Source of the DNA: Strigamia acuminata
Lineage: Eukaryota; Arthropoda; Chilopoda; Geophilomorpha; Linotaeniidae
Assembly: GCA_949358305.1 (NCBI GenBank)
Contig: OX442315.1
Coordinates: 23,710,427 to 23,774,426, forward strand
DNA: 64,000 nt
Direction: 5' to 3'
Shown here: positions 34,203 through 48,082 of the stretch, piece by piece
Layout: each line of letters opens with the position of its first letter
Position numbering within the stretch: position 1 is the first letter of the stretch
Position numbers and translations under genes: made by a program
The notes under the pieces: model-generated
What the model was told of the DNA's origin: nothing
Databases searched by the model: none
Seen by the model: only the letters and a program-made list of their open reading frames with translations

Positions 34203-36400
34203 TTACATGCTTTTTTTCTTTTTCTTTGCACTACCATCCAGATTAAGAGACTTTCTCTTCTTTTTCGGTTCTTCGTTCTCGACTACTTCCATGTTTTGAC
34301 TGGTATCGAATGATTTTCCAGACTTTCTTTTCTTTTTCGGTTCCTCATTCTCGACCACTTCCATGTCTTGGCCCTCATCGAATGATTTTTCAGACTTTTT
34401 CTTCTTCTTCTTCTTTTTCTTTGACGACGTGCCATTTTCCTCAGTTACGGAATTTTCAAATTCAAATTTTTCTTCCACATTGGGATTTTGACTGCGACGC
34501 TTCTTTTCCTTTTTAGGCACTGAATCCTCCATCTAAAACAATAAATTGTATTAAGTTTATGCCGGTGGTACATTACCTAAGTAATTAATTACCTCCTTAA
34601 TCGCCGTCTGCATAACATCAATATTTTTCCGAGGTATTTCACCAGTCTCGAAATACTTCAATCGTTCTTCCACCTGTTCCTTTAATTTTTCACCAAAAAT
34701 ATGACTTGGTGCATCTAAAAAAAAAATATTCCATTTAAAACTAGTTTACAAGACGAAGTTTTTTTGCATCAACAAACCAGAAAAACAGTCAATCCTTGAT
34801 GCAATTGAACATTTGTTAGCGAGATAACGCGATATTCTTCCCTTGTGTTTCATTCCAGCTCGTCCAATAAAAGTTGAATGAAAAATGAGCCCGTATTTTG
34901 GAGTATTAGAGCGTGTTTTTAAGGCTCTAAAAACGGAAAAGTGTCATCAATCAAATTAAAATTGAAAAAAAATTAATATAATACTAACCGAAATAAAGCT
35001 TTTTCAGCTCCCAATATCTGTACGGTTGAAGCAGGGTATTTTGCCAAATTTGTCAAACTTCCTGCATGCGATATCAATTTAGCTCCCACCTGAAATTAAA
35101 ATATAATTAAATAAATTATGTATTCTTTTAAAAATAATAAAAAGCTGTTTCAATTTACGATTTCTCCAATTAACGTGGCCAAATTTGGGGCTACCGAATT
35201 CATCCTGCCCTTTAAATATTCATGAAGCGTTTTTCGGTATTCGGAGAGTGAAAGAACGCGTTTCGCAAACATTTCGATGTTAATCAAATCAATAGCTGAA
35301 ATATCCATGCCTGAAATTGCCCCGAAAATTAATATAAAATTGGACATTGAAATTTTTGAAATACATACCCATTGATGATTTAGCTGCATCCAAAATCGCT
35401 TGAGCTTTGCCACTATCCTTAACAATATCTTCAAGATCGGACAATTTGTCGTCGGTTAGTTCCTTTCGGTCTCCAATATAATCAATCACTTTGGTGTATG
35501 TGTAATTATCAGGGACGATTTTGATCAACTCTGGGAAGTGATAGGAATACCACTCGCTATTAAAATCAAATTTTCAAAACGAAAAATATTAAAATACGCG
35601 TCGAAATCAGTTGGAAAATCAAATATCTCACCGTATTCTCATAGCAAAAGTGTTAATGTCCTTATCCATCTGTTCTAGCAAACTTATACTCTGAATGATC
35701 ATATTATCGGTACGGTTAACGTTAAATTTGACTTTAGCTCTTGAATAACTATGCCCCAAGCCCAATTGAGCTTTGGCTGACGAATCCGTTGTAAATCCTT
35801 TCACCAAACTAGCGAAATGATACCGAATACCTGTGGGAATAATTTAAAAGTCAGTTAATCTATCCATTTTCGATTAAAACTTAAAAAAAAAACTATTTGC
35901 ACCTCTCATTATCTCTGGAACGACCCCAGAATGTTGGCATTTGACTCCAGTGGCTTCGGAAATGGAGCCGCCGATTTTCGAATCGCCAACACCGAGAATA
36001 ATTTTATCTTTCTTCCCTGGTTTCGGGAGGTTTGTCTCCAAGAATAATTGTAAATCATCATGAACGATTCCTATTAATAATGATAAAAAATTTAGATTTT
36101 TCGATAATTGACTTTTAAATAGGTGTGGGTTCACCATCGGAAATATTGGTGACGTTTTCCAATGCATTGGCTGCACTTTTGAACGGCAGAAAAGCGATGA
36201 GTTTAACAACGGCTTGAAATTTGTTTAATTCCAAAACACTCTTTTCAACTTCTGGTAAAAACATGCCAACTTCTTCAAACTGCTTCACCCGAAATAAAGC
36301 GTAACCCGCAGCATGCTCGAACAAAGCGAAAAGTTGCGTCTAAAAAGTAGAGTATGTTTAACATCTAGATTTACTTCTGATCGTTAGTTATATTTACCAT
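34203..36400 (-). CDS. NOP56: NOP56, box C/D snoRNP core protein
   Basis: NOP56 pairs with NOP58, fibrillarin and 15.5K to guide 2'-O-methylation and pre-rRNA processing in the nucleolus. Ten coding exons from 36398-36400 to 34203-34532 total 1617 nt (538 aa; human 594). The first coding exon holds only the ATG. Blocks seen: [55 protein letters not shown], the Nop domain ([55 protein letters not shown]) and [20 protein letters not shown]. The tail is the expected Lys-rich KKKKK repeat, with two near-identical [19 protein letters not shown]-type units. Confidence 0.96.
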
Positions 36401-38528
<2,128 letters not shown>

Positions 38529-39085
38529 TAGTCAAAAGTTTTGTTGACATTGTATAAAAGACATTCAAGTACAGTTTTATTACGGAAGTTAATTTTCTTT
38601 GGAGAGGCAGGCACACTTTAAATTGAGTTTATCGATTCAATTTGATTTAACATCACACAGGCATTACATGAACTGTTAATAAAATATTGAATTCATGCTG
38701 TTTTTGTATCACAAATTTGCATTCAGAGTTTATCAAGATATTTTTATTTCAATCTTATTTGTAGTGTAATTAGAATTGAAATTACATCATTGTTTGGCAG
38801 CCTAAGTTATAAGGTTAATTAAAATCTTTTGTCATTGTGACTTGATATGTGATATATAATATATATAAAAAATCAGCTGCCAAATACATCACAAGAAATA
38901 ATTTTACACCTGAGTAGTTACAAAAATAGTAATCTTCACAAGTAAGCAAAACATACGAGATGACTTCACAAAAATACATTCACTTTTATCTACAAATGGA
39001 CTCCACCTCAAAGCAAAGCATTTTGGCATTATGTTGACTTATCCGTATGTAAATATTGCGTTTGATTTTCTAAATGGCAATTCAT
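38529..39085. other. Shared 3' region between the two PCGF genes
   Basis: 557 bp between convergent stop codons. AT-rich, with AATAAA-like sequences near 38680; it presumably contains both 3' UTRs. No gene. Confidence 0.5.
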
Positions 39086-40291
39086 TCAATTACAGGGTGT
39101 GCATTTTATCCTATATTGAAGTATCATTGGATATTTCTGTCAAAATGAAAATTTAATATTAATAAAAATTAAAAATTGTATGGAAATATTGTCAATAATT
39201 AGTTTCTAACTTTTCCAGTCCACCGTGCTAACCACACATATTTCAGGCAGTAATGGTCAGGAAGAACTTCACCATCACATAATACTTCCAACTATCATAA
39301 TAATAGAAGATTAAACAAAAGGTACAATTGTTTGTTTGTTTATTTATTTTTTTACCTCTTTGTCTTGTAAAATTGGCCACACTCGAGGTAGAAGTTTTTT
39401 AACGTGCAGTATTAAGGTACGTACGGGACAACGAACAAACTTTCGCATTACCTCTATTTGACCACATTTGAACAACGTTAACGCTCTACAGAACGAACAC
39501 GATTTTACTACATATTTAATAATAATCAATTTAAAAATAAATAATTACTGATGCGATTCTAAGCAAAGATTGATCAATTCGTCGTATTTGTAAGTGTGTC
39601 TTCCAGGGGCATCGAAATGAGACCCGCTATCATCTTTAGACGAAAATGAGTCTTAACAGGAATTCATTTTAGTTTTATGAGCAAATTAATTCAAAACACT
39701 TTGTTTTTACCATTTTTATTTGGGTGACTCAATCCTCTCACTTTCTCGAAGTCTTTACGTCGTTTTTCTTCATCTATAAAAAGGTTTACAAAGATTTATT
39801 TATTTCAAACAAAGTTTTACAATTATTTTCTTACTCTCCATGAGGTTCGGTACAATTTTGTAAACAATATCTTGCATTACACGATCTAATTTCAGGTTGA
39901 TGAATGGTTGTGTCTCATGAATTTTAATATTGCACATGGGACAGTGTTTACTCGTTTGCAAGTATTTCACGATACAACTTTTACAAACTGCAAAAAAAGA
40001 AGAGTATAACGGTTAAAAAAAAGAGGACAATAGTTTAAACGAAATAGTAATTAATTTACAGGTATGCAGACACTCGGTGATGGTTGTGGCATCAATGAAG
40101 TATCCAGCACACAAAATACATACAATGTGTGGATTCAAATCACGAATGCATATTCTTCTCTGACAAGAAAATAAACAAGTGTAAGTAACATTTCCCGACT
40201 CATTTCGTGACATGAAAGCAATTTTTATAATAAGACATCGGTAAATGACATTTACATATTTTGATTTGCCTGCATTTAAGATCTCTTCCAT
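39086..40291 (-). CDS. PCGF1: Polycomb RING protein, PCGF1 type
   Basis: PCGF1 (NSPC1) nucleates variant PRC1.1 with KDM2B and BCOR in vertebrates. Eight exons: 40256-40291, 40060-40159, 39835-39987, 39711-39773, 39549-39651, 39356-39485, 39211-39291 and 39086-39136; 717 nt, 238 aa. [52 protein letters not shown], then [20 protein letters not shown], which is PCGF1-like rather than PCGF2/4-like. [55 protein letters not shown]. The acceptor at 39485 is chosen because the next upstream one leads into a stop. Confidence 0.92.
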
Positions 40292-40541
40292 GCTGAAAAT
40301 ACTGTTGAAAGCACATTGTTTTCAGAGGAGAAAACAATCTTGTACAGCATCATCTCATAGAAAACAGTTAAGAAATTACACAACATGGCCGCCATCCAAG
40401 CAAGCCGCCAACAAAAAAGTTTGATGTCTTATTAAATAACGGCGCTCCCGCACACGCCTTTGTCCTAAATGGACTCAATGAGAGAGACTTTTTCTTTCAA
40501 TTTTATTTCGAAATTTATTCCAAAGAAATACATATATATTT

Positions 40542-42054
40542 TTAGAATGTTACTTTTTTATTTACTTCCATTTTCTGTTTTAAATATTTCAAAAAGTGTT
40601 TATCAGAAATATACGCTTCTTGTCCCTGTTTACTTCCCTTTACTTTTTCAAATTTCACATATTTGAGCAAGTCTGAATCCGAAATTTGTAGGAGCACAAC
40701 CGGCGATTTTGACAGTTCTGGGCTGCTTCTAACTCTCTTCACCTTTTTCGATGTGTCTACAAGACGAACGGTTATTGCGGATCGACGACATATTTTTCCA
40801 TTATGTCTATCTTCTCCAGTCGGGTCTCTCGTTTTGGTTTCTTTTCGCATTCGTCGTTTAATTTTCCTCCTCGCCTTGTGCATCGCCTTTGAAATGCGAT
40901 CAACGACCAAATTGAAAAAAAGGGACACAAATGCCAAACCAATCATTATGTAGCAGAATGTTAAAGCGTACGACGTGTATTTTGGGACATAATCACCAAA
41001 TCCAATAGTTGTCAAAGACACAATAATAAAGTACAAAGATTCCCAATAACTCCACGATTCGTAGTAAAAGAATATCCACGCTCCCAAGAAGGTGTAGACT
41101 AATATGAGAGCACATCCCACCCATATTGGTATGACAAAGTCCGATTTCTTTAAACCAGCTACAAGGTAGAGCTTATCTTGCGGTGCTTCGAAATCAGACG
41201 AATAAGTGCTAGTAGAAGGAGAGGCGTACTGTTTTGCTATGATATTACTGCTGTCGAATCTATAAAATCTAATGTATCAATATTTTCTAACATTTTTAAA
41301 ATAATTTTATTCAGATACTTGAGATTGTTCGGAATTGATCCTTTCCAGCAGCAACATCCAAAATAGTAGAGTTTGTATATTTCAATGTAAGCTCGGCGCA
41401 TTCCATTAGTTAAAATCGATCCGATATCCAATAGCACAGTCAAAGTGTAAGGAATACCAATAACCGCGTAAATCAACGTGACCATTTGTCCGGTTCGTGT
41501 AGTTGTTACAATGTTTCCGTATCCTGTTGCTGTAAAAACCGTTCCGCAGTAAAATACTGCACGAAGAAACGACCAACTTGTGTCATTATTTATCATTTCG
41601 TCCATCCAGATGTTCATAAAGCATAATTGATTGTGATAGCCGCACATTTTGGTCTTGAACGACAAAATCCATCGGTTTTTTGAAGTTTCTGTGCAAAAAC
41701 AGAAAAGTAACATTAAAATTTAAGATATTTTTTAAAATAAAAATATTTTTTTTTATTACTGTTCATTCGACATTCGTTCCACAGTTGATTCATTACTTTA
41801 TTTCGAATTACACTCGCCGAAACTACCAGTTGTTTGTGATGGTCCTCTTCGAGGTAATTGAATAAATATGCTCCGCCAAATGTGTATGCAACAAGGAGCA
41901 AAATGAGGAGAATATGAGTAAACCAAAATTGAGATAGATTCCGGAAATAAGATATAAGAGAGTCGACAGTTGAATCACATTTGGTTCGGGGACGATTATT
42001 AGTAGGATTTTCTGTCTGCAATGCCAGAGACGTCTGTGTTGATGTTTCTTCCAT
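40542..42054 (-). CDS. Two-pore-domain potassium channel (KCNK/TWK)
   Basis: K2P channels carry background K+ leak current in excitable and epithelial cells. Three exons (41760-42054, 41249-41688, 40542-41147) give 446 aa. TM1 reads FWFTHILLILLLVAYTFGGA; pore 1 has TATGYGNI; pore 2 has TTIGFGDYVP; TM4 YIMIGLAFVSLFFNLVVDRI. The C-terminus is long and basic (KARRKIKRRMRKE). Both selectivity filters (GYG, GFG) are intact. The junction after 41249 is ambiguous: a 101-nt intron with a weak AAAG acceptor is modelled, but a 20-nt GT-AG segment would also keep the frame and add about 27 residues. A subfamily cannot be assigned. The start lies 363 bp from the divergent HPS1 start. Confidence 0.92.
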
Positions 42055-42417
42055 TGCTGAGAACAATTTTTTTTCTTCTTTTTTTAGTTTTTAAAATTCG
42101 CGGGTAAAAATAATTCTGCTGCTATTTTATATTTATACCTCATTGCCTTTTTCTCTTTTTAAATAACAATAATGCACTTTGGTTTTGTTTGAATTCCTTT
42201 AAAAACAAAAAATCGTGTTTTTGGAATACAGAACATATTTTTATTCGAATATAATAATGATGTTTCTAATAACGTGTTTTGCCGGTAGATCTCGCAACCT
42301 GTCACATTCCGATACCATACCATGCCGATCTAGATGACACTTCTCCAATCTCCACACGTGATTCCTTTTGGAGGTGCGATGAGGTGCCGATAATATTCTC
42401 CTCACCTGAAGTTCAAA

Positions 42418-45400
42418 ATGCGAGGAACATTTTTATTCGATCAGCTAAACGATGTCATCTACTACAAGACGAACGAACCGCTTAGCCATCATCTTCTCAA
42501 TATATGCGTGAGAGAAGGTCTAATACAACAGGTATTTACATGGGCAAATTTCATAACTTAAAAAAAAAACATTAGAATTACAAAGTGACAAGTGTTATCG
42601 TTCATCCAATTTAAATTTCAGACATCTGTGCAAGATGCGGTTTTAGATTCAAATGCCTTAGTTCAATTGTTTTCTCCCCTCGTCACGTCTCAAAGAATTA
42701 TGTTGGAACAATTTAATAATCCCTACACGGCGATTCACACTCAGGATGGAACGATTATGACATTTGCGAAGGTAATTAATGAAATTGGACAAATTGAAGT
42801 CACTCTTTGATTAATTTATTGTGTTTTAGAGGCTCGGATTTCTGTTTGTTGCGGTTGGGAGTGAAAAACAGGAGTCCTTATCTATAATTCAAAGGCGTTT
42901 GCATGTTTTTCTCAGATTTGTTAATTTATTGTGCGGCCCCGTTTTTAATTTGTATGTCAGATTAAATTTTATTTTGGTGAAGAATGTTTAATTTATTTAT
43001 TTTTGTATTATCGTAGACTTAAAGCGTGTTATCCAGGTGCTGCTGAGAGGCAAAGATTATTGGGCTCATTGATTGATAAATGGGAGGAATTGCGCAAGGA
43101 GGAATTGGCATTTCAAATCGAGGTTTGAAATTAATCAGAAGTGATGTTAAATTTACATTTTTCTAACATTTTTCGTAAATCCAGGCTGTTGAAAAGTTAA
43201 TTATCAACGAATATCTGACACAAAACTGTGTGACAATTTTGGAGAACGTTCTGCAGAAATTGCACAAATCAACAAAAAGTAATGTGAATCATGCAGCTCT
43301 TCTAGTTAACACAAAGTTACTGACAGTATATTCAAGGTATAAAAAAAATTGTTGATGTTTGCTTTTTTAATCTGATCTGATTAATTTGTAGCCGTAACAC
43401 GAGTGAATTGACAGCTGCAGACATCCTGAGCCTTGAAATATTGGCTCTCAGCCATCACCCGACTTGTAGATTTGAGTTACCTCATTCACCGAGACATAGC
43501 CCCGTTTCTACATTAGGGAATCCTGCTCACTTTATACCTATTAAACCTGCTTCAAGTAACCGGCTTCAAGTCCCCCTGCTGTCTGTTTCCCCACCCGAAC
43601 GTCCCGCGTTAGATGTGCATCGAGCGAGTCCCGACGACGGGGGAACATTTCTTAAAGTCCCTCTTTATTCCGAGAGTGAAAGTAGCGATTCCGAAGTATT
43701 TAATTGAGCGGCGTTTAAGACCTGTTAACGCAAGATGAACTTTTGTTAGTTTTACAGTCCTTGCGGGAGTCCAACGATGGCTAAATCAGAAATTCGAGAC
43801 GAGGAAAGTGTAGCAAAAACGGAAGACGAAAACGAACTTAAAGATGAAAACGTTTTTAATTTTTCGGAGGTGAGTTATGTTTGTGGTTAGATCGATGGCG
43901 TTTCAATTTTAATCGATTTTAATCAATTTCAAGATGATTTCTTGACAAAATTTTGTTTTTAGTTTGAGGAAAAATTGGACGAATTAAGATCGAAACGCGC
44001 CACCGAGTATACGAATGATGTTTTATTTTTGCAAAATTCCGTTTCTCCAATGAGCCCGCATCAAGTTTACACCATTAAAATTATGGACGGAGTTGTTCTG
44101 ATTGTGGTTTGTGATGTGAGTAGTTAGAAAAAATTTCTGCCGGTGTTGGCGTCAATTAAATTAACCGATTTTAAGGCGGGGAAAAGTTTAATCTCTGCAG
44201 CGAGTATCCAAGCGATTAATGTTTTGCACGAAAGTCAACTTACTAAGCAATCCAGTTTCGCCAAACAGCGATTGGATGGTTTGGAAGTGAGCATAAAGCG
44301 TTTGATAGAAGCAACGAAAAAAATCACGGTAAATTTGATGGTTAAAACTAGAAATAAATCAATTGGTTGATTAATTTATTTGTATTTATTAGGAGGATAA
44401 CAGGCTGACACGAAATATCGTCAATCGATGGGATGTTGTTCGTAAAAATGGGTTTGCGGATTTTCTTAAAAGCACCACGGCGAGGTTTATGCCGTCCAAG
44501 TTCGTTAAATGCTGTAAATAAATGCCCGACGTTTTGTTTATTTATCATAATTTTTATCTTTTAGGTTGGAGTCGTCGGTCACTGCCTTGTTAGAAACAAT
44601 TCAGGAAATCTTTGTAACTTTTTGTCTTCCAGATAACTCCGCGTACATTCCATTATCATCGGACATTATCAACGTTCTAGTTGACATTCAAGCACACGTG
44701 AGGTTTAATATTGCTGATTATGGAGATTACTTGCGAGTTAAGTCACTTAGAAATGTGACATTAACCTCATATCCTTTTTAATCAACTAATAAAATTAATT
44801 CGAGCGATAGTTACTTTGATCTTAATCATTAATTCAAATATATGGCCGAATTTCCAGACTTGGTGCATTTTATTTACGTCAACCGAACAACTAATCAACT
44901 AACTGTTCCAAGCATGGATGAAGTAGCTAGGGTGAATAATTCCAATTTAGCGAGGAAATTAAAAGAAAAGGTGAAATGATGCACCATTTTGAGTTTTTTG
45001 TTTTGTAAAAACAAAAGACGAATGAAATGTTACGTTTTACAGATCAGTAGGATGGTCGAGTTCACCCGCACGCAGTTACAGTGCGGCCATTTTGCCATTT
45101 CTTGGCGTGACAATCAATTCCAATATTCGTACTTTTTATGGTTTGAAGACTTAAAGGGAAATCCATTGAAACCTCAAATTCCATTTCAAGGATTAAAAAA
45201 TTTCCCCCCACCTGGGTGCCTGTGTGGTGACTTTTTCAAGTAATTATTACATTTGAAAATCATTTGTCCATCTTTCTAGTTTCTACGGTAATTTTTATTC
45301 TGTATTTTAAGGTTATTGAGAGCTGAGTGTTTTCCAAACGAACCAGAAAACACGCAGTGCTACGAGTTGCTTTGCATGCACACAGCGAAATCGGCTCCGC

Positions 45401-45486
45401 GCAATTCTGTAGAAGAAATTCGAAAACTGATGAGCGCTATATGGAGCATGACTAGTGTAAGCAGTTGTGAAGGTGATTCGATTTAA
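42418..45486 (+). CDS. HPS1: HPS1, BLOC-3 subunit for lysosome-related organelles
   Basis: HPS1 with HPS4 forms BLOC-3, the exchange factor for Rab32/38 in biogenesis of pigment granules and related organelles. Fourteen exons from 42418-42531 to 45312-45486 total 2190 nt (729 aa; human 700). Matches: FDQLNDVIYYKTNE (N-terminal longin-like domain), QRIMLEQFNNPYT, VNTKLLTVYS, VKSLRNVTLTSYMAEFPDL, VHFIYVNRTT, FQYSYFLWFEDLKGNPL, GCLCGDFFKLLRAECFPNEP. The middle is Ser/Pro/acidic and variable. Intron 44116-44175 is required to remove an in-frame TAG. Intron 44769-44837 is U12 type (see separate feature). The stop TAA overlaps an AATAAA. Convergent with the drebrin-like gene. Confidence 0.93.
44769..44837 (+). 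other. U12-type (minor spliceosome) intron in HPS1, AT-AA ends
   Basis: The intron begins ATATCCTTT, the U12 AT-type donor, and no GT-AG choice keeps the frame. A branch-like TCTTAAT lies at 44820-44826, about 12 nt before the acceptor. Splicing from 44768 to 44838 yields TSYMAEFPDLVHF, matching the conserved NITMVSYLEDFP-type region of HPS1. The inferred 3' end is AA rather than the usual AC. Confidence 0.75.
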
Positions 45487-46158
45487 TAAAAAGAAATCAA
45501 GTCCAAAGGTTAATCAGTGTAAAAATTTAAGTTTATTTAAATTTCCAGTCAATTTTGTATAGATGCGTACGTAATAAAAATGTAAAAAAAAATCATCTTT
45601 TATAAAATATATCTAAATCTAAGAAATTTCGTCATTGATAATTCGTACTCGAATCACAAAGATATATAAAAAGTCCTCATTTAGGGCTAAAATTAACCAA
45701 AAAAAGCAAAAACAAAAACAAAACGTTCAAAATTGAGAGATCGGGCAATGAAATACCAACCAACAAAATTAATTAAAATTAAAATCAACAGATTTTAGAC
45801 TCATGCGATCGGATATAGGTAATTATTAAGTTCATACCCCAGGAAGTGTAATTATTAGTCAGCACCAATTACATTAGCAATTATTATGTCGTTCAATGAA
45901 CTGTAAGCTATAGGTTATGTGCGGTTAACTTTTAAAATGTGAATACTTCCAGTTTTACCATTTATTTCGATTACAGTAAGAATTTTACTGTATTTCTTAA
46001 CGGAAAAATAGATGCAATGCTACTTTTTTGCCGTTTGTGAGTTAAATAAAATTATGCTCTCTCACTATAAGTCTTCTCCATATGGGTGAGATAAAAAAAA
46101 ATAGGGAAAAGTATAAAATCATAATATCTTATATGCAAATCAATAAAAAAGTGAATTA
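45487..46158. other. Shared 3' region of HPS1 and drebrin-like
   Basis: AT-rich sequence between convergent stops, with candidate polyadenylation signals on both strands. No coding feature. Confidence 0.5.
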
Positions 46159-48082
46159 TTATTCCAGCAATTCAACATAATTAGCAGGGAAAAGGCCATA
46201 AGTTCCATTTGGAGCCATTCCTTGCCACCACCCCACATCGATTTGATCAATGTGCAAAATGATATCATCAGGATCAAATGATATTTCGGTTTCATCGGCT
46301 TGGAAAATGAACAAATAAATTAAATAAATTAAATTTTAGCATTCAGAAAAATCCCTAATACCAAAACAAATATTTACCCGCTTGGTAATCGTATAAAGCA
46401 CGAGCGCATATTCCTTCACCTTGTGGAACAGCTGATTGTGCAGATTCTTGTCCATCATTCACTTGTACCGTTTCTTGACCAGAATTTACTTGGTTTTCAG
46501 GTTTCTCCCATTCCCTTTCGTCTTTCTCATCATCCGAATCGACTTGTCGTTTTGGTAATCCACTTTTTAGTATGTCGTTTACCACGGTTGGTGGTAAAGC
46601 TGCTGGTAACGACGTATCGGGCGGCGGCGTCTGAAAAATAAAAATATTTTAATTTTATTACTCCATTTACGGTTTTAAAATAGTACTGTAGGAATAACAT
46701 CTGGCCGTGGAAGTGGATTTATTTCCGGCGTACTGGTTTTTCTCCCATTAGTTTCGCGATACGCGCTCATTTGTCCAGCTGAAGAGTTCTGTTCGAATAT
46801 AGCGCGCGCATTTATATTGCGTTTCCCTATTAGTTCTTCGGCTTCTTGTTTTCGTTGGTTGCGGAGAGACTCGCTGCGATATCTGCGTTCCGATTCTTCT
46901 TTCTGATCTTCTTCGAGTTGCCGCTCCCGCTCCCGTTTTACACGTTCGGAATCGTTGGCCGCGTTTCTCTTCTCGGCTTCGCGAATTTCGCTAATACTTC
47001 TCATCCTTTGCTTCACCATTTCTTCCCGATGTTGCGCTTCTTCGAGCTGTCAACAAATTTTTCATTTTAAAACTCAGAATTTAACGCAAAACAAACGATT
47101 GACTCACTTCTCGGATTTTCCTTTCTTCGTCAAGTTTCCGCTTTACGTCTTCCACTTTCTTATGTTCGACCTCTAGTCTTTTCTTTTCTTCCAACTGGAA
47201 TTGAAAAGCATTAAATAAGAGCAACGGACGAATAATCGTTTGGTATTATTACTTCTTCCTTCTCCCAAAATTTATCTCTCTCGACAGCATTTATTTCAGC
47301 AGTTGGAATTATGCGCTTATAAACTGATCCCACTGGTTTCTTCGCATCAATATCTGGTTTCGACCTCTCCTTAAAATTAAAAGCCGATGCGGTTGATTTG
47401 GCAACTTTATCGATAATTAATTTTCCATCAACATCATCCTCAGTACGAGCATTAATCGTCACGTGTGCGCCCTTGTGAGAACGAAAATTTCCACGATAAA
47501 CATACGAGCTGCAATTCCCATCTTACATTTTTATACCTTGAAGAATCTCTTCACATCATTAAAATGATTGGCGCATTTACTTTTCTTTTCTAGTGGAGCC
47601 GCCTCCCCTTGCTAGACACACAAAACGGATTAATGTAAATATCCAAATTTCAATTTCTTACTTTATTAATTCCTTACCCAATTTATGAGTACAAATTTAG
47701 CTAAACTTGTATTTGGGTCTAACACCTTACAAAACGCATACATTATTTTTCCACTGCTGAAATATTCTGTCAGTCCTTCTAATCCATTATCTGGAAACAA
47801 ATATTAAATCAATTTAGATCTCGACTGGACCTTACCACTGGATATTTATATTTACCTCCTTTTCTGACGACTTTGAGATCAAATGACTTGCCATCATATC
47901 CAAACAGAGCCCTAAAAAAAATAAGATACAATTTATAGATTTAATTGATTGAAAAGATGGACATTTATGAGTCACCGAAAAACACCCAAGAAACCTTACC
48001 AATCAGTATTCGTTTTATCGCTAACAACATCGTCCCAAGTCGAAAGTAAAGTCGCTTTATTTTTCTCTAAATTTATAGCCAT
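46159..48082 (-). CDS. DBNL: Drebrin-like actin-binding adaptor (ABP1 family)
   Basis: ABP1/DBNL links F-actin to endocytosis through an N-terminal ADF-homology domain and a C-terminal SH3 domain. Nine exons: 48000-48082, 47856-47911, 47678-47790, 47537-47611, 47253-47471, 47108-47194, 46687-47046, 46378-46630 and 46159-46298; 1386 nt, 461 aa. [65 protein letters not shown] long charged coiled coil ([20 protein letters not shown]) spans about residues 190-310, then a Pro-rich linker, and the SH3 reads [26 protein letters not shown] and [11 protein letters not shown]. The SH3 is split between the last two exons. Confidence 0.95.
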
